The notes beneath the pieces are model-generated. The model saw only the letters and a list, made by a program, of their open reading frames with translations, was not told the origin of the DNA and searched no databases. Position numbers and translations under genes: made by a program. From Blastomonas fulva (lineage in GTDB: Bacteria; Pseudomonadota; Alphaproteobacteria; Sphingomonadales; Sphingomonadaceae), in the NCBI RefSeq assembly GCF_003431825.1, contig NZ_CP020083.1:2580501-2644500 (forward strand): DNA of 64,000 nt, read 5' to 3'. Shown here piece after piece: positions 55,577 through 63,691 of the stretch. How positions within the stretch are numbered: the stretch's first letter is position 1; the number at the start of each line of letters is the position of its first letter.

Positions 55577-55830
55577 GCGGCTTCTCCCGTGGCCGGGGTG
55601 TCATCATCCGGGCCCTCGAACTCGGGGTGCTTGCTGTCGATCGAGAAGATGAAGGCGATGACCAGCGACGTGATCACGATCCCCGCCATTTGCCACACCA
55701 TCGGGAAGGGCAGCGAGAACGGTCGCCAGGCGATGTCGTTGACCAGCGGAATGCCGCCGATCTGCCAGAGGAACGGGATCAGCAGCAGCCAGCGATGGCG
55801 GCGTGAAACCGCCGGGGAAGCAGGCGCCAT
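55573..55830 (-). CDS. DUF3311 family small membrane protein
   Basis: An 85-residue protein with two transmembrane helices. HRWLLLIPFLWQIGGIPLVNDIAW and FPMVWQMAGIVITSLVIAFIFSID match DUF3311, a family encoded directly upstream of SSS symporters and likely to be an accessory subunit. The acidic C-terminus (PEFEGPDDDTPATGEAA) is cytoplasmic by the positive-inside rule if the N-terminus is too. It starts two bases after the DUF885 stop and overlaps the symporter start by four bases. Confidence 0.82.
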   Translation of the reverse strand: MAPASPAVSRRHRWLLLIPFLWQIGGIPLVNDIAWRPFSLPFPMVWQMAGIVITSLVIAFIFSIDSKHPEFEGPDDDTPATGEAA

Positions 55831-55832
55831 GC

Positions 55833-57638
55833 TCAGGCCTTTCCGCCGCCCGCGGTGATCCAGCTGCGGATCTTCGCGTCGAGCACGTCCATCGGCAGCG
55901 CGCCGGTGGAGAGAACCTGATGGTGATAGTCGCGGATATCGAAGCGCGGGCCCAGCGCCTTGGCGGCGGCAGTGCGCAGTTCGCGGAATTTCAGCTCGCC
56001 GATCTTGTACGAACAAGCCTGGCCGGGATAGGCGATATAGCGGTCGATCTCGACCACCACGTCGCGCGGTGCCATCGAGGTGCTGGCGAGCATATAATCG
56101 ATCGCCTGCTGCCGACCCCAGCGCTTGGCATGGATGCCGGTATCGACCACCAGCCGCACCGCGCGCAGCATTTCCATGTCCAGATGTCCGAACAGCTGCA
56201 TCGGATCGGTGAACATGCCGAGCTCCGACCCCAGCGATTCGGCATACAGCCCCCAGCCTTCGGTATAGGCGGTCGCCTGGCCGTGGCGCAGCAGCGGCGG
56301 CAGGTCGGCATTCTCGGCCGCGAGCGTCAGCTGGAAATGGTGGCCCGGAATGCCCTCGTGCAACGTCAGCGTCTCGAGCGTCGGGATCGGCCGGGTGCCC
56401 AGCATCGACATGTTGAAGAACAGGATTCCTGGCGACACGCCATCGGGCGGGCCGACGCGGTAATAGCCGGTGCCGCGCTGGTCGCCCAGTGCGGGCAGCG
56501 GGCGGACCTCGAACGGCGCCTTGGGCCTTGCGTGGAACAGCCGCGGGATCGCCGGCCAGATCCGCTCCTCGATCGCCTTGAACCGGCCGAGCAGCTCTTC
56601 CGGCGTCTTGCAGTAATAGCGCGGGTCGGTGCGGACATGCTCGAAGAATGCCTTGAGGTCGCCGTCGAAGCCGACCTTGGCGCGCACCGCCTCCATCTCC
56701 GCACGGATGCGCGCGACTTCGGAAAGGCCGAGCTGGTGGATGTCGTCGGCCGAGCGCGTGGTCGTGGTATGCCGCGCCAGATCCCAGGCATAAAGCGCAT
56801 CGCCGCCCTTCATCGCCCACAGCCCCGGCGCTTCGGGCGCATCGGGCAGATAGGTGTCGCGCAGATAGGTCGCCCAGCTGCGATAGGCGGGGTAGACCTT
56901 GCCTTCCACCGCCGCGCGGAACGTCGCGGTGATCCGCTTGCGCTCGTCGGCTGCAATGCTGTCGGGCATGCGGGTAATGCCCGTCCAGAACGGGCTCTGC
57001 TCCACCGGCAGCTTCAGCATCGCATCGACCTGCGCCAGCACGTTGGCGACGATCACCTTGGGCTGCAGATAGCCCTGGGCGCGGCCCTGCTTCAGCCGGG
57101 CGATCGTGCTGTCCATGTACCCGACAAAGCCATCGATCCTCACCAGCGCCGCGTCGTAATCCGCAGGTGTCGCAAAGGGCGCGGCCCCGCTCGAGAGGAA
57201 ATCGGGGAACTCGATGTGCAGCCCGAACGAGGGGTTGAGCGGCGCCATGCGCTGGACCTCGAACAGTCCGCTGTCGAACAGGGTCAGCGTCTGCCGGGTC
57301 TGATAGTCGAACACGTCATATGCGATGCGATCGGCTGCGGGCAGGCCGGTGCGATCGATCGCCTTGAGATCGGCCAGCGCAACCACTTTGTTGGCGCGCA
57401 ACGCCTTGGCGTAATCATCGCCCAGCGGATCGACGAACAACGCGCCTGCGCTCTTGCCCGTGCGCGCGGCGCGCAGCGGGTTGAGCGCGGCATCGGCGGC
57501 CTCGCTGCGTTCGAGCAACGCGCGCAACGCCTGGGACGCGGACGAACCCTGCGCCATAGCGGGCAGCGGCGTCAGCGTGCTGGCGGCCATCGCGCCGATC
57601 AGCGTCCGGCGCGAGAGTTGGAAAGACGGACTGTGCAT
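55833..57638 (-). CDS. DUF885 family Tat-exported protein, probable metallohydrolase
   Basis: A 601-residue DUF885 protein with a twin-arginine-like leader (SRRTLIGAMAASTLTPLPAMAQ). The canonical metal motif LTLHEGIPGHHFQ and the later TEGWGLYAESLG are complete. A folded, metal-loaded export through Tat would fit a metalloenzyme. The start is MHSPSFQLSRRT (57638), since the longer frame begins before the leader. It is first in an operon with DUF3311 and the SSS symporter, with a two-base gap. A LysR-type element lies 171 bases upstream, between it and the divergent amidohydrolase genes. Confidence 0.83.
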   Translation of the reverse strand: MHSPSFQLSRRTLIGAMAASTLTPLPAMAQGSSASQALRALLERSEAADAALNPLRAARTGKSAGALFVDPLGDDYAKALRANKVVALADLKAIDRTGLPAADRIAYDVFDYQTRQTLTLFDSGLFEVQRMAPLNPSFGLHIEFPDFLSSGAAPFATPADYDAALVRIDGFVGYMDSTIARLKQGRAQGYLQPKVIVANVLAQVDAMLKLPVEQSPFWTGITRMPDSIAADERKRITATFRAAVEGKVYPAYRSWATYLRDTYLPDAPEAPGLWAMKGGDALYAWDLARHTTTTRSADDIHQLGLSEVARIRAEMEAVRAKVGFDGDLKAFFEHVRTDPRYYCKTPEELLGRFKAIEERIWPAIPRLFHARPKAPFEVRPLPALGDQRGTGYYRVGPPDGVSPGILFFNMSMLGTRPIPTLETLTLHEGIPGHHFQLTLAAENADLPPLLRHGQATAYTEGWGLYAESLGSELGMFTDPMQLFGHLDMEMLRAVRLVVDTGIHAKRWGRQQAIDYMLASTSMAPRDVVVEIDRYIAYPGQACSYKIGELKFRELRTAAAKALGPRFDIRDYHHQVLSTGALPMDVLDAKIRSWITAGGGKA

Positions 57639-57808
57639 GGCGGGTCCCCGAGTTGCTTTTCGCTTGTTGCTGATCGTGTCGCACCAGCGCAATAATGCAA
57701 GCCGGAGAGGCGGGAGGGTGCAAAACCCCGTGAAAGAGCCAAAAGCGCGGTAATCCGGGCATTTGCAAGGCATGTCGTTGTCTTTGGCGTAGCCTTATCG
57801 TCGTTACG

Positions 57809-57827
57809 TTGCGTCTGGCGCAATGAA
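57809..57827. promoter_or_regulatory. LysR-type operator element
   Basis: TTGCGTCTGGCGCAATGAA has the same TTGCG/CGCAA arms, five-base spacer and trailing YGAA as the element at the LysR promoter. It is 78 bases before the first amidohydrolase start and 171 bases before the divergent DUF885 start, in a 266-base gap without genes. Confidence 0.65.
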
Positions 57828-57904
57828 TTTGCGCGGTCTAGCGCATTGTTTTCCACAGCCATTGCCTCAGGCTTGGCGCCACACACCTATGGAGGGTCCC
57901 GAAA

Positions 57905-59209
57905 ATGAATCGACCGCATGTCTTGGCTGCCTTTGCCGCAAGTCTGGGGCTGGCCGCCACTCCGGTTGCAGCCCAGCCGCGGGCCGATGCGCCCGTGATG
58001 ACCGCGCTGGTCGGCGGCTCGGTGGTCGACATCGACAGCGGTGCATCGATCCGCGATGCGGTGGTGCTGATCGAGGGCGAGAAGATCGTGCGCGTCGGCC
58101 CGTCCGCGAGCATCGCGGTGCCGCCGTCCGCCAAGGTCGTGCGGATGGACGCCAAGTGGCTGGTGCCGGGTCTGATGAACATGCACGTCCATTTCGGGCT
58201 GAAGCTACCCGGTGCCGAGGGTGCCGAGCTGATGAACGAGAAGGATGGCGAACAGATCCTGCGGATGGCGGCGAACGCGCACCGCACTTTGCTCGCCGGG
58301 GTGACCACGGTGCGCCTGACGGCCGAGGACCGCGGGCTCGACTTCATGCTCAAGCGCGCCATCGGCAAGGGGCAGGCGATCGGGCCGAGGATCGAATCGG
58401 CAGGTGAGCTGATCGTGCCCACGGGCGGTCATGGCTCGCTCGAGGCCGACGGCCCCGCCGAGCTGAGCAAGGCGGCGAGGCTGCAGATCAAGGCCGGCGC
58501 CAGCTGGATCAAGATCGCGATTTCGGGCGGCATATCGGACACCCATGGCGATATCTCCGCCGCGCCGATGACCGATTCAGAGCTCTCGACGATCATCGAG
58601 GTCGCGCATCGCAACGGCGTCAAGGTGACCGCGCACAACGGCTCATCCGAGGCGGCGATGCAGGCGCTCAAGTTCGGAGTGAACTGCTTCGAGCATGGCT
58701 ATCACCTCAACGATCAGGTTCTCACCGAGATGAAGAAACAGGGGACATGGCTGGTCCCGACCATCGTGGTCAGCCAGCCCGGTGCCTATGAGTTCTATCG
58801 CAAGATCGGTTCGCCCGAATGGTATCTGGAACGGGTCGCATCGACCGGCAAGGACCATTGGGCGGTGCTGCAAAAGGCGATCCGCATGGGGGTCAACGTC
58901 GCGCTGGGGACTGATCAGTTCCCGTTCGAGCCCAATGGCGGCACCACCGCCACGGTGGCCGAGGCCGAGCTCTACCACAAGGCAGGCATGACGCATCTGC
59001 AGGCGCTGCAGGCAGCCACCATCCGTCCGGCGGCGATGCTGGGTGTCGACAAGGTCGTCGGGCGCATCACCGCCGGCCAATATGCAGATATCGTCGCGGT
59101 CGCAGCCGATCCCACCAAGGACATTTCGGCGCTGCGCACGCTCGACTTCGTGATGAAGGGCGGGGTGATCTATCGCAACGATACCGCGCCTGAAACCATC
59201 GCGCACTGA
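57905..59209 (+). CDS. Exported amidohydrolase, imidazolonepropionase-like (first of a tandem pair)
   Basis: A 434-residue amidohydrolase with a signal peptide ending TPVAAQ. All metal-site elements are visible: HxH in LMNMHVHFGLK, the carboxylated-lysine candidate in SWIKIAISGGISDTHGD, histidines in VKVTAHNGSS and NCFEHGYHL, and the catalytic aspartate in ALGTDQFPFE. Characterised relatives are periplasmic dipeptidases or N-acyl amino acid hydrolases. It is 23 bases upstream of a close paralogue, clearly a tandem duplication. A LysR-type element lies 78 bases upstream of the start. Confidence 0.85.
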   Translation: MNRPHVLAAFAASLGLAATPVAAQPRADAPVMTALVGGSVVDIDSGASIRDAVVLIEGEKIVRVGPSASIAVPPSAKVVRMDAKWLVPGLMNMHVHFGLKLPGAEGAELMNEKDGEQILRMAANAHRTLLAGVTTVRLTAEDRGLDFMLKRAIGKGQAIGPRIESAGELIVPTGGHGSLEADGPAELSKAARLQIKAGASWIKIAISGGISDTHGDISAAPMTDSELSTIIEVAHRNGVKVTAHNGSSEAAMQALKFGVNCFEHGYHLNDQVLTEMKKQGTWLVPTIVVSQPGAYEFYRKIGSPEWYLERVASTGKDHWAVLQKAIRMGVNVALGTDQFPFEPNGGTTATVAEAELYHKAGMTHLQALQAATIRPAAMLGVDKVVGRITAGQYADIVAVAADPTKDISALRTLDFVMKGGVIYRNDTAPETIAH

Positions 59210-59232
59210 ACCGGTCACACAAGGGACGCCCC

Positions 59233-60489
59233 ATGAAATATCCTCTGCTCGCCTTCACCGCCTTGTGTGCCACGCTTGCCTCGCCTGCCTCTGCGGAGAC
59301 GATTGCGCTGGTCGGCGGCACGGTCGTCGATCTCGCCGGCAAGGCGCCGATCCGCGATGCGGTGGTGGTGATCGAGGATGAGCGCATCCAGGCGATCGGG
59401 CCGCGCGCTTCGACCAGCGTGCCATCCGGCGCCAGGGTGATCCCGATGGAAGGCCGCTGGCTGATCCCCGGGCTGATGAACATGCATGTCCACCTCGCGC
59501 TCAACCTTCCGGGGGCATCGCGGATCTACAACGAAACCCCCGATTCAATGGTGCTGCGCTCGCTCGACAACGCGCAGAAGTCGCTGCACTCGGGGGTCAC
59601 CACCATCCGCCTGACCGGATCGGACGCGGGGGTCGATTTCACGCTCAAGCGCGCGATCGATGCCGGGATGTTCGATGGCCCGCGCATCCACACAGCAGGA
59701 TCTTCGATCGTCGCCACCGGCGGGCATGGCAAGACCGAGGTCAACGGCCCGGCCGAGTTCTCGCGCGCCGTCCGCGAGCAGGTGAGGGCCGGGGCCACCT
59801 GGATCAAGCTGGGCATATCGGGGGGCATTTCCGACACGCATGGCGATATCGGGGCATCCCCCTTTACCGATGCCGAGCTGACCACTGCGATCGAGGTCGC
59901 GCATCGCAACGGGGTCAAGGTCACCGGCCATACCGGCTCGCCGATCGCGTCCGAGGTCGCGATCGATGCAGGGATCGACGCGTTCGAGCATGGCTATTTC
60001 CTGACCCCGCCGGTGCTCAAGAAGATGAAGCAGAAGGGGGTGTGGTTCATCCCGACGATCGTCGTGTCGCAGAGCGGCGCCAAGGAATTCTACCGCAAGA
60101 TCGGCTCGCCGCCCTGGTATCTCGACCGGGTGGATTCGGTCGGCAAGGCGCATATCCAGTCGCTGCGCGATGCGATTGCCGCAGGCGTCAGCATCGCGCT
60201 GGGGACGGACCAATATCCTTGGGAGCCCAATGAAGGCACTACGGCGACGGTGCGCGAGGCGGAGATCTATGTCGATGCCGGTATGACACCCGCACAGGCG
60301 CTGCGTGCAGCCACGATCGAGCCTGCAAGGATGCTGGGCGTCGACAACGAAGTCGGTGTGCTCAAGGCCGGCTATTATGCCGACATCGTCGCACTTGATG
60401 CCGACCCCACCGCCGACATCGCCGCGCTGCGCACCATCGGGTTCGTGATGAAGGGCGGCAAGGTGATTCGCGATGATCGCCAGCGTTGA
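59233..60489 (+). CDS. Exported amidohydrolase, imidazolonepropionase-like (second of a tandem pair)
   Basis: A 418-residue paralogue of the preceding gene with a signal peptide ending SPASAE. It keeps HxH in LMNMHVHLALN, the lysine in TWIKLGISGGISDTHGD, histidines in VKVTGHTGSP and DAFEHGYFL, and the aspartate in ALGTDQYPWE. Differences cluster around the substrate side (NLPGASRIYNETPDS versus KLPGAEGAELMNEKD), so the pair may split related substrates. Co-transcription with the first copy is likely given the 23-base gap. A hairpin follows the stop. Confidence 0.85.
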   Translation: MKYPLLAFTALCATLASPASAETIALVGGTVVDLAGKAPIRDAVVVIEDERIQAIGPRASTSVPSGARVIPMEGRWLIPGLMNMHVHLALNLPGASRIYNETPDSMVLRSLDNAQKSLHSGVTTIRLTGSDAGVDFTLKRAIDAGMFDGPRIHTAGSSIVATGGHGKTEVNGPAEFSRAVREQVRAGATWIKLGISGGISDTHGDIGASPFTDAELTTAIEVAHRNGVKVTGHTGSPIASEVAIDAGIDAFEHGYFLTPPVLKKMKQKGVWFIPTIVVSQSGAKEFYRKIGSPPWYLDRVDSVGKAHIQSLRDAIAAGVSIALGTDQYPWEPNEGTTATVREAEIYVDAGMTPAQALRAATIEPARMLGVDNEVGVLKAGYYADIVALDADPTADIAALRTIGFVMKGGKVIRDDRQR

Positions 60490-60491
60490 GG

Positions 60492-60516
60492 CGGCTTGGG
60501 CAAGCTCGGGAAGCCG
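60492..60516 (+). terminator. Hairpin after the amidohydrolase pair
   Basis: CGGCTT (60492-60497) pairs with AAGCCG (60511-60516) around a 13-base loop, two bases after the stop codon. There is no U-tract, so termination strength is uncertain. Confidence 0.4.
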
Positions 60517-60632
60517 ACTGGCCTGTCGAACAACGTACTGAATAAAAACAGATTGTCAGTGCGCTGAAAGACGCAGCTGTTTCTCCGTGGGAGGCAGTTT
60601 GGCTCGGCCAGTCCAACGATATCGCGTCTAGT

Positions 60633-60651
60633 TTGCATCCAGCGCAACGAA
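60633..60651. promoter_or_regulatory. LysR-type operator element
   Basis: TTGCATCCAGCGCAACGAA matches the elements at 53143 and 57809 with the arms TTGC/GCAA and the trailing YGAA; most differences are transitions. It is 108 bases before the NTF2-like start, in a 269-base gap that holds no gene. Confidence 0.6.
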
Positions 60652-60758
60652 AGCGGATTTACAATGTTGTTGAAACAACGCTTCAACTGACGGACACTTC
60701 ACGTAACGGCACGGTCAATCGGTCGCCGATCAAGCAACAAAATTACAGGGAGCCTCAT

Positions 60759-61244
60759 GTGAAGAAAACGCTGCTCGTCGCCTCCATCGTCGTCGCCTTT
60801 GGCATGGCGACGCCCGCCATGGCGCAGGACAAGCCCGCGACCGATATCGTCTCGAAAATGTTCATCTGGTGGAACGAGGCGTTCAAGACGCCCGGTGCCT
60901 ATACGCCCGAAAATTTCTCCAAGTTCTTCACGCCTGAAGCCACTCTGGTGCTCGAAGGTCGCACCGTCATCAACGGCGTGGACCAGTGGGCGACCCATTT
61001 CCAGAAGATCCAGTCGGGCGGCGGCGATGTCGAGATCGTCGTGCCGTTCAAGGATGTCTTCGAGGCCAAGGACCGCGTGTACACCTATCACGTCATCCGC
61101 TCGCGGCGCGATGGCAAGACGGGCTGCTCGCTCGCGGCAGGCCACGCAGAGCTCAAGGGCGGCAAGATCGCCTCGATCGTTCTGGTGCGGCACACGCTCG
61201 AAGCGGGCAAAGACCCGCTCGACGCCCAGTGCTGGACGGACTGA
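60759..61244 (+). CDS. Exported NTF2-like (SnoaL/DUF4440-type) protein
   Basis: A 161-residue protein with a signal peptide ending TPAMAQ. The mature part has an NTF2-like cone fold pattern (FKTPGAYTPENFSKFFTPEATLVLEGRTVINGVDQWATHFQKIQ), used by SnoaL-type isomerases and many binding proteins. Catalytic residues cannot be assigned. I choose the GTG at 60759, six bases after AGGGAG; the nearby ATG leads straight into a stop. A TonB receptor gene follows after 80 bases, so it may bind or process the receptor's substrate. Confidence 0.72.
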   Translation: MKKTLLVASIVVAFGMATPAMAQDKPATDIVSKMFIWWNEAFKTPGAYTPENFSKFFTPEATLVLEGRTVINGVDQWATHFQKIQSGGGDVEIVVPFKDVFEAKDRVYTYHVIRSRRDGKTGCSLAAGHAELKGGKIASIVLVRHTLEAGKDPLDAQCWTD

Positions 61245-61324
61245 CACCTTAAAGCTGCGACTTCGGAGAGGATTGGATCATTGGAACCGGCGGATATCAC
61301 CGCCGGCGAAGAGGGGGTTTTGAC

Positions 61325-63607
61325 ATGACATACAGCATCTATCGCACGCGCGGCGCTCGCCGTTTCACCATCAGCGCTGCCGCAACGGCGTTGATCGCAG
61401 GTCTTTCGGCCATGCCCGCTTATGCCCAGGAGGCTGAGGAATCGGTGGGCGCCAACGACATCGTCGTCACCGCGCAGCGCCGCGAGCAGAGCCTGCAGGA
61501 TGTGCCGATCGCGATCACCGCGCTCAGCGCCGAGACGATCAAGAACCAGAACATCCAGAGCGTCGAAGACTATTTCGCGATGACGCCGAATGTCAGCTTC
61601 CAGTCCAACGGTTCGCGCGACCGCAAGGATCTCGCGATCCGCGGCATCTCGAACCAGCTCAACCCCTTTGCCGATGTGCGCCAGTCGAGCTACGCCTTCT
61701 ATGTCGACGAGTTCAACGTCGCGGCGGGCACCAGCAACCCGCAGATCGTCGATCTGGAGCGGATCGAGATCCTGCGCGGGCCGCAGGGCACCTATTTCGG
61801 CCGGAACGCGGTGGGCGGCGCGATCAACGTCATCACCAAGAAGCCCGTCGACAGGTTCGAGGGCGAGTTCGAGGTCGGGTACAGCAGCTTCGACACCAAG
61901 CGTGCGCAGGGCGTGATCAACGTGCCGATCATCCCCGGTGTCCTCGCGTTGCGCGCATCGGGCCAGTTCGAGAAGTCCGACGGCAATATCCGCAACATCA
62001 ACCGGATCGGCGGCGGCAACGACAGCGAATATTATACGGGCCGCGTCCAGCTGCGCTTCACTCCGATCGACGATCTCACCTGGGATTTCATGTACAATTA
62101 TTCGGATGAAGAGGTGGGCATGCGCAACGGCGTGCCGACCGGCTTCGTCACCCGCACCTGGGCCTCGGTCTATTATGGCAGGACCGCCGGGCTGATCGGC
62201 GATCCCGATGGCGTCGGCTTCTTCCCGCAGAACAACAGCCGCGTGAACTTCAACCGCCCGCAAAGCGTCGGCACCAAGTTCGAATATTTCAGCACCCGCG
62301 CGGTGTGGGATTTCGGCATTGCAGAGCTGACGGCGGTCGGTGGGCATCTTGTCGCTGATTCGTTCAACTTCGGCGATGTCGATGGCGGCAGCCGCGACTT
62401 CTTCTATGAAGACCTGGTGCTCACCCGCAAGTCGACCAGCGGCGAACTGCGGCTGCAATCGACGGGCACACAGGTGTTCGACTGGAGTATCGGCACGTCG
62501 CTCGGCAAGGACACCGGCGTCAGCGACCAGTCCACCTTCCACGGCGCGGCCAGCCCGTTGTGTCCTGCTGCACGGGCGGGCAATTGCAGCGGGCTCGAGG
62601 TGACAGGCGCCGACGGCAACAGCTCCAGCCGCTATTTCGCGATCTTCGCGCAGGGCACGGTCAACTTCTCCGAACAGTTCTCCGCCACCGCGGGCCTGCG
62701 CTATTCGTGGGAAAAGGTCACCAACGTCTCGCAGACCCGGTCGAACACGATCGTCACCGGCAACAACGACCGCGCTGCCGATTTCGAGGATCTGTCGCCC
62801 AAGTTCACGCTGACCTACAAGCCCAACACCGATCTCATGTTCTTCGCCACCGCCTCGCGCGGGTTCAAGTCGGGCGGCACGCAAACCACCAACAGCGCAG
62901 CGCTGACCAACGAGTTCACGCCCGAAACGCTGTGGAACTATGAATTCGGCTCGAAGTTCAATCTGTTCGACAACCGTCTGCGGGTCGACATCACCGCCTT
63001 CTACATGGACTGGAAGGATGTGCAGCAGACCATCCGCTTCCAGTTCATCGATCCGGCCACGGGGCTGCTGCGCGGGGTGAGCGGCATCGCCAACGCGGCC
63101 TCGGCGGAAAGCTATGGTATCGAAGCAAGCTTCGACGCGCGGCTGACCGACAACTGGAATCTCAGCGGCAATGTCGGATACAACAAGACCAAATATGTCG
63201 ATTATCCCAATGCGCTGATCGACGGCGTGATCATCGACATTTCGGGCGAGGACCTCACCAACGCGCCGCAGTGGACGCTGGGTGCGCAGACCCAGTATAC
63301 CGTGCCGATCGGCGAGCGGTTCGAGGCCTTTGCGCGCGCGGAATGGAATTTCCGCTCGTCGATGATCTCCAACCCCTTCTATTATCTCTACCAGAACGTC
63401 GCGGGCGAACCGTTCGAAAGCCCCAGCTATCACAACGTCAACCTGCGCCTCGGCATCGAGGACGAAAACATCCGCGCGGTGATCTTCGTCGAGAACCTGT
63501 TCAAGGCGGATTTCTATGCCAATGCCTATGAAAAGGCGTTCTACAGCGGCGTACAGGTCGAGCCTTCGTTCCGCGTCTTCGGCGCGAGCCTGGGCTACAA
63601 GTTCTGA
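61325..63607 (+). CDS. TonB-dependent receptor
   Basis: A 760-residue outer-membrane receptor. The signal peptide ends MPAYAQ, the TonB box region is NDIVVTAQRREQSLQDVPIAITALS, and the plug carries IEILRGPQGTYFGRNAVGGAINVITKKP. The barrel ends in the usual terminal aromatic (GASLGYKF). This plug style is typical of sphingomonad receptors of broad substrate type. It differs from the receptor at 15.7 kb in length and plug type. A hairpin and a DUF885 gene follow, which repeats the receptor-hairpin-peptidase order of the first locus. Confidence 0.9.
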   Translation: MTYSIYRTRGARRFTISAAATALIAGLSAMPAYAQEAEESVGANDIVVTAQRREQSLQDVPIAITALSAETIKNQNIQSVEDYFAMTPNVSFQSNGSRDRKDLAIRGISNQLNPFADVRQSSYAFYVDEFNVAAGTSNPQIVDLERIEILRGPQGTYFGRNAVGGAINVITKKPVDRFEGEFEVGYSSFDTKRAQGVINVPIIPGVLALRASGQFEKSDGNIRNINRIGGGNDSEYYTGRVQLRFTPIDDLTWDFMYNYSDEEVGMRNGVPTGFVTRTWASVYYGRTAGLIGDPDGVGFFPQNNSRVNFNRPQSVGTKFEYFSTRAVWDFGIAELTAVGGHLVADSFNFGDVDGGSRDFFYEDLVLTRKSTSGELRLQSTGTQVFDWSIGTSLGKDTGVSDQSTFHGAASPLCPAARAGNCSGLEVTGADGNSSSRYFAIFAQGTVNFSEQFSATAGLRYSWEKVTNVSQTRSNTIVTGNNDRAADFEDLSPKFTLTYKPNTDLMFFATASRGFKSGGTQTTNSAALTNEFTPETLWNYEFGSKFNLFDNRLRVDITAFYMDWKDVQQTIRFQFIDPATGLLRGVSGIANAASAESYGIEASFDARLTDNWNLSGNVGYNKTKYVDYPNALIDGVIIDISGEDLTNAPQWTLGAQTQYTVPIGERFEAFARAEWNFRSSMISNPFYYLYQNVAGEPFESPSYHNVNLRLGIEDENIRAVIFVENLFKADFYANAYEKAFYSGVQVEPSFRVFGASLGYKF

Positions 63608-63616
63608 CATCGCCCG

Positions 63617-63646
63617 AGGGGACGGCTCTGGTCGCGGCCGTCCCCT
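63617..63646 (+). other. Stable intercistronic hairpin after the TonB receptor
   Basis: AGGGGACGGC (63617-63626) pairs perfectly with GCCGTCCCCT (63637-63646) around a ten-base loop, nine bases after the receptor stop and 45 bases before the next start. The placement mirrors the hairpin at 18561-18597 after the first receptor. Confidence 0.6.
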
Positions 63647-63691
63647 TGGCTTATTCCAGGACAGGACCGAACAGCATTTTGGAGCAGGACA

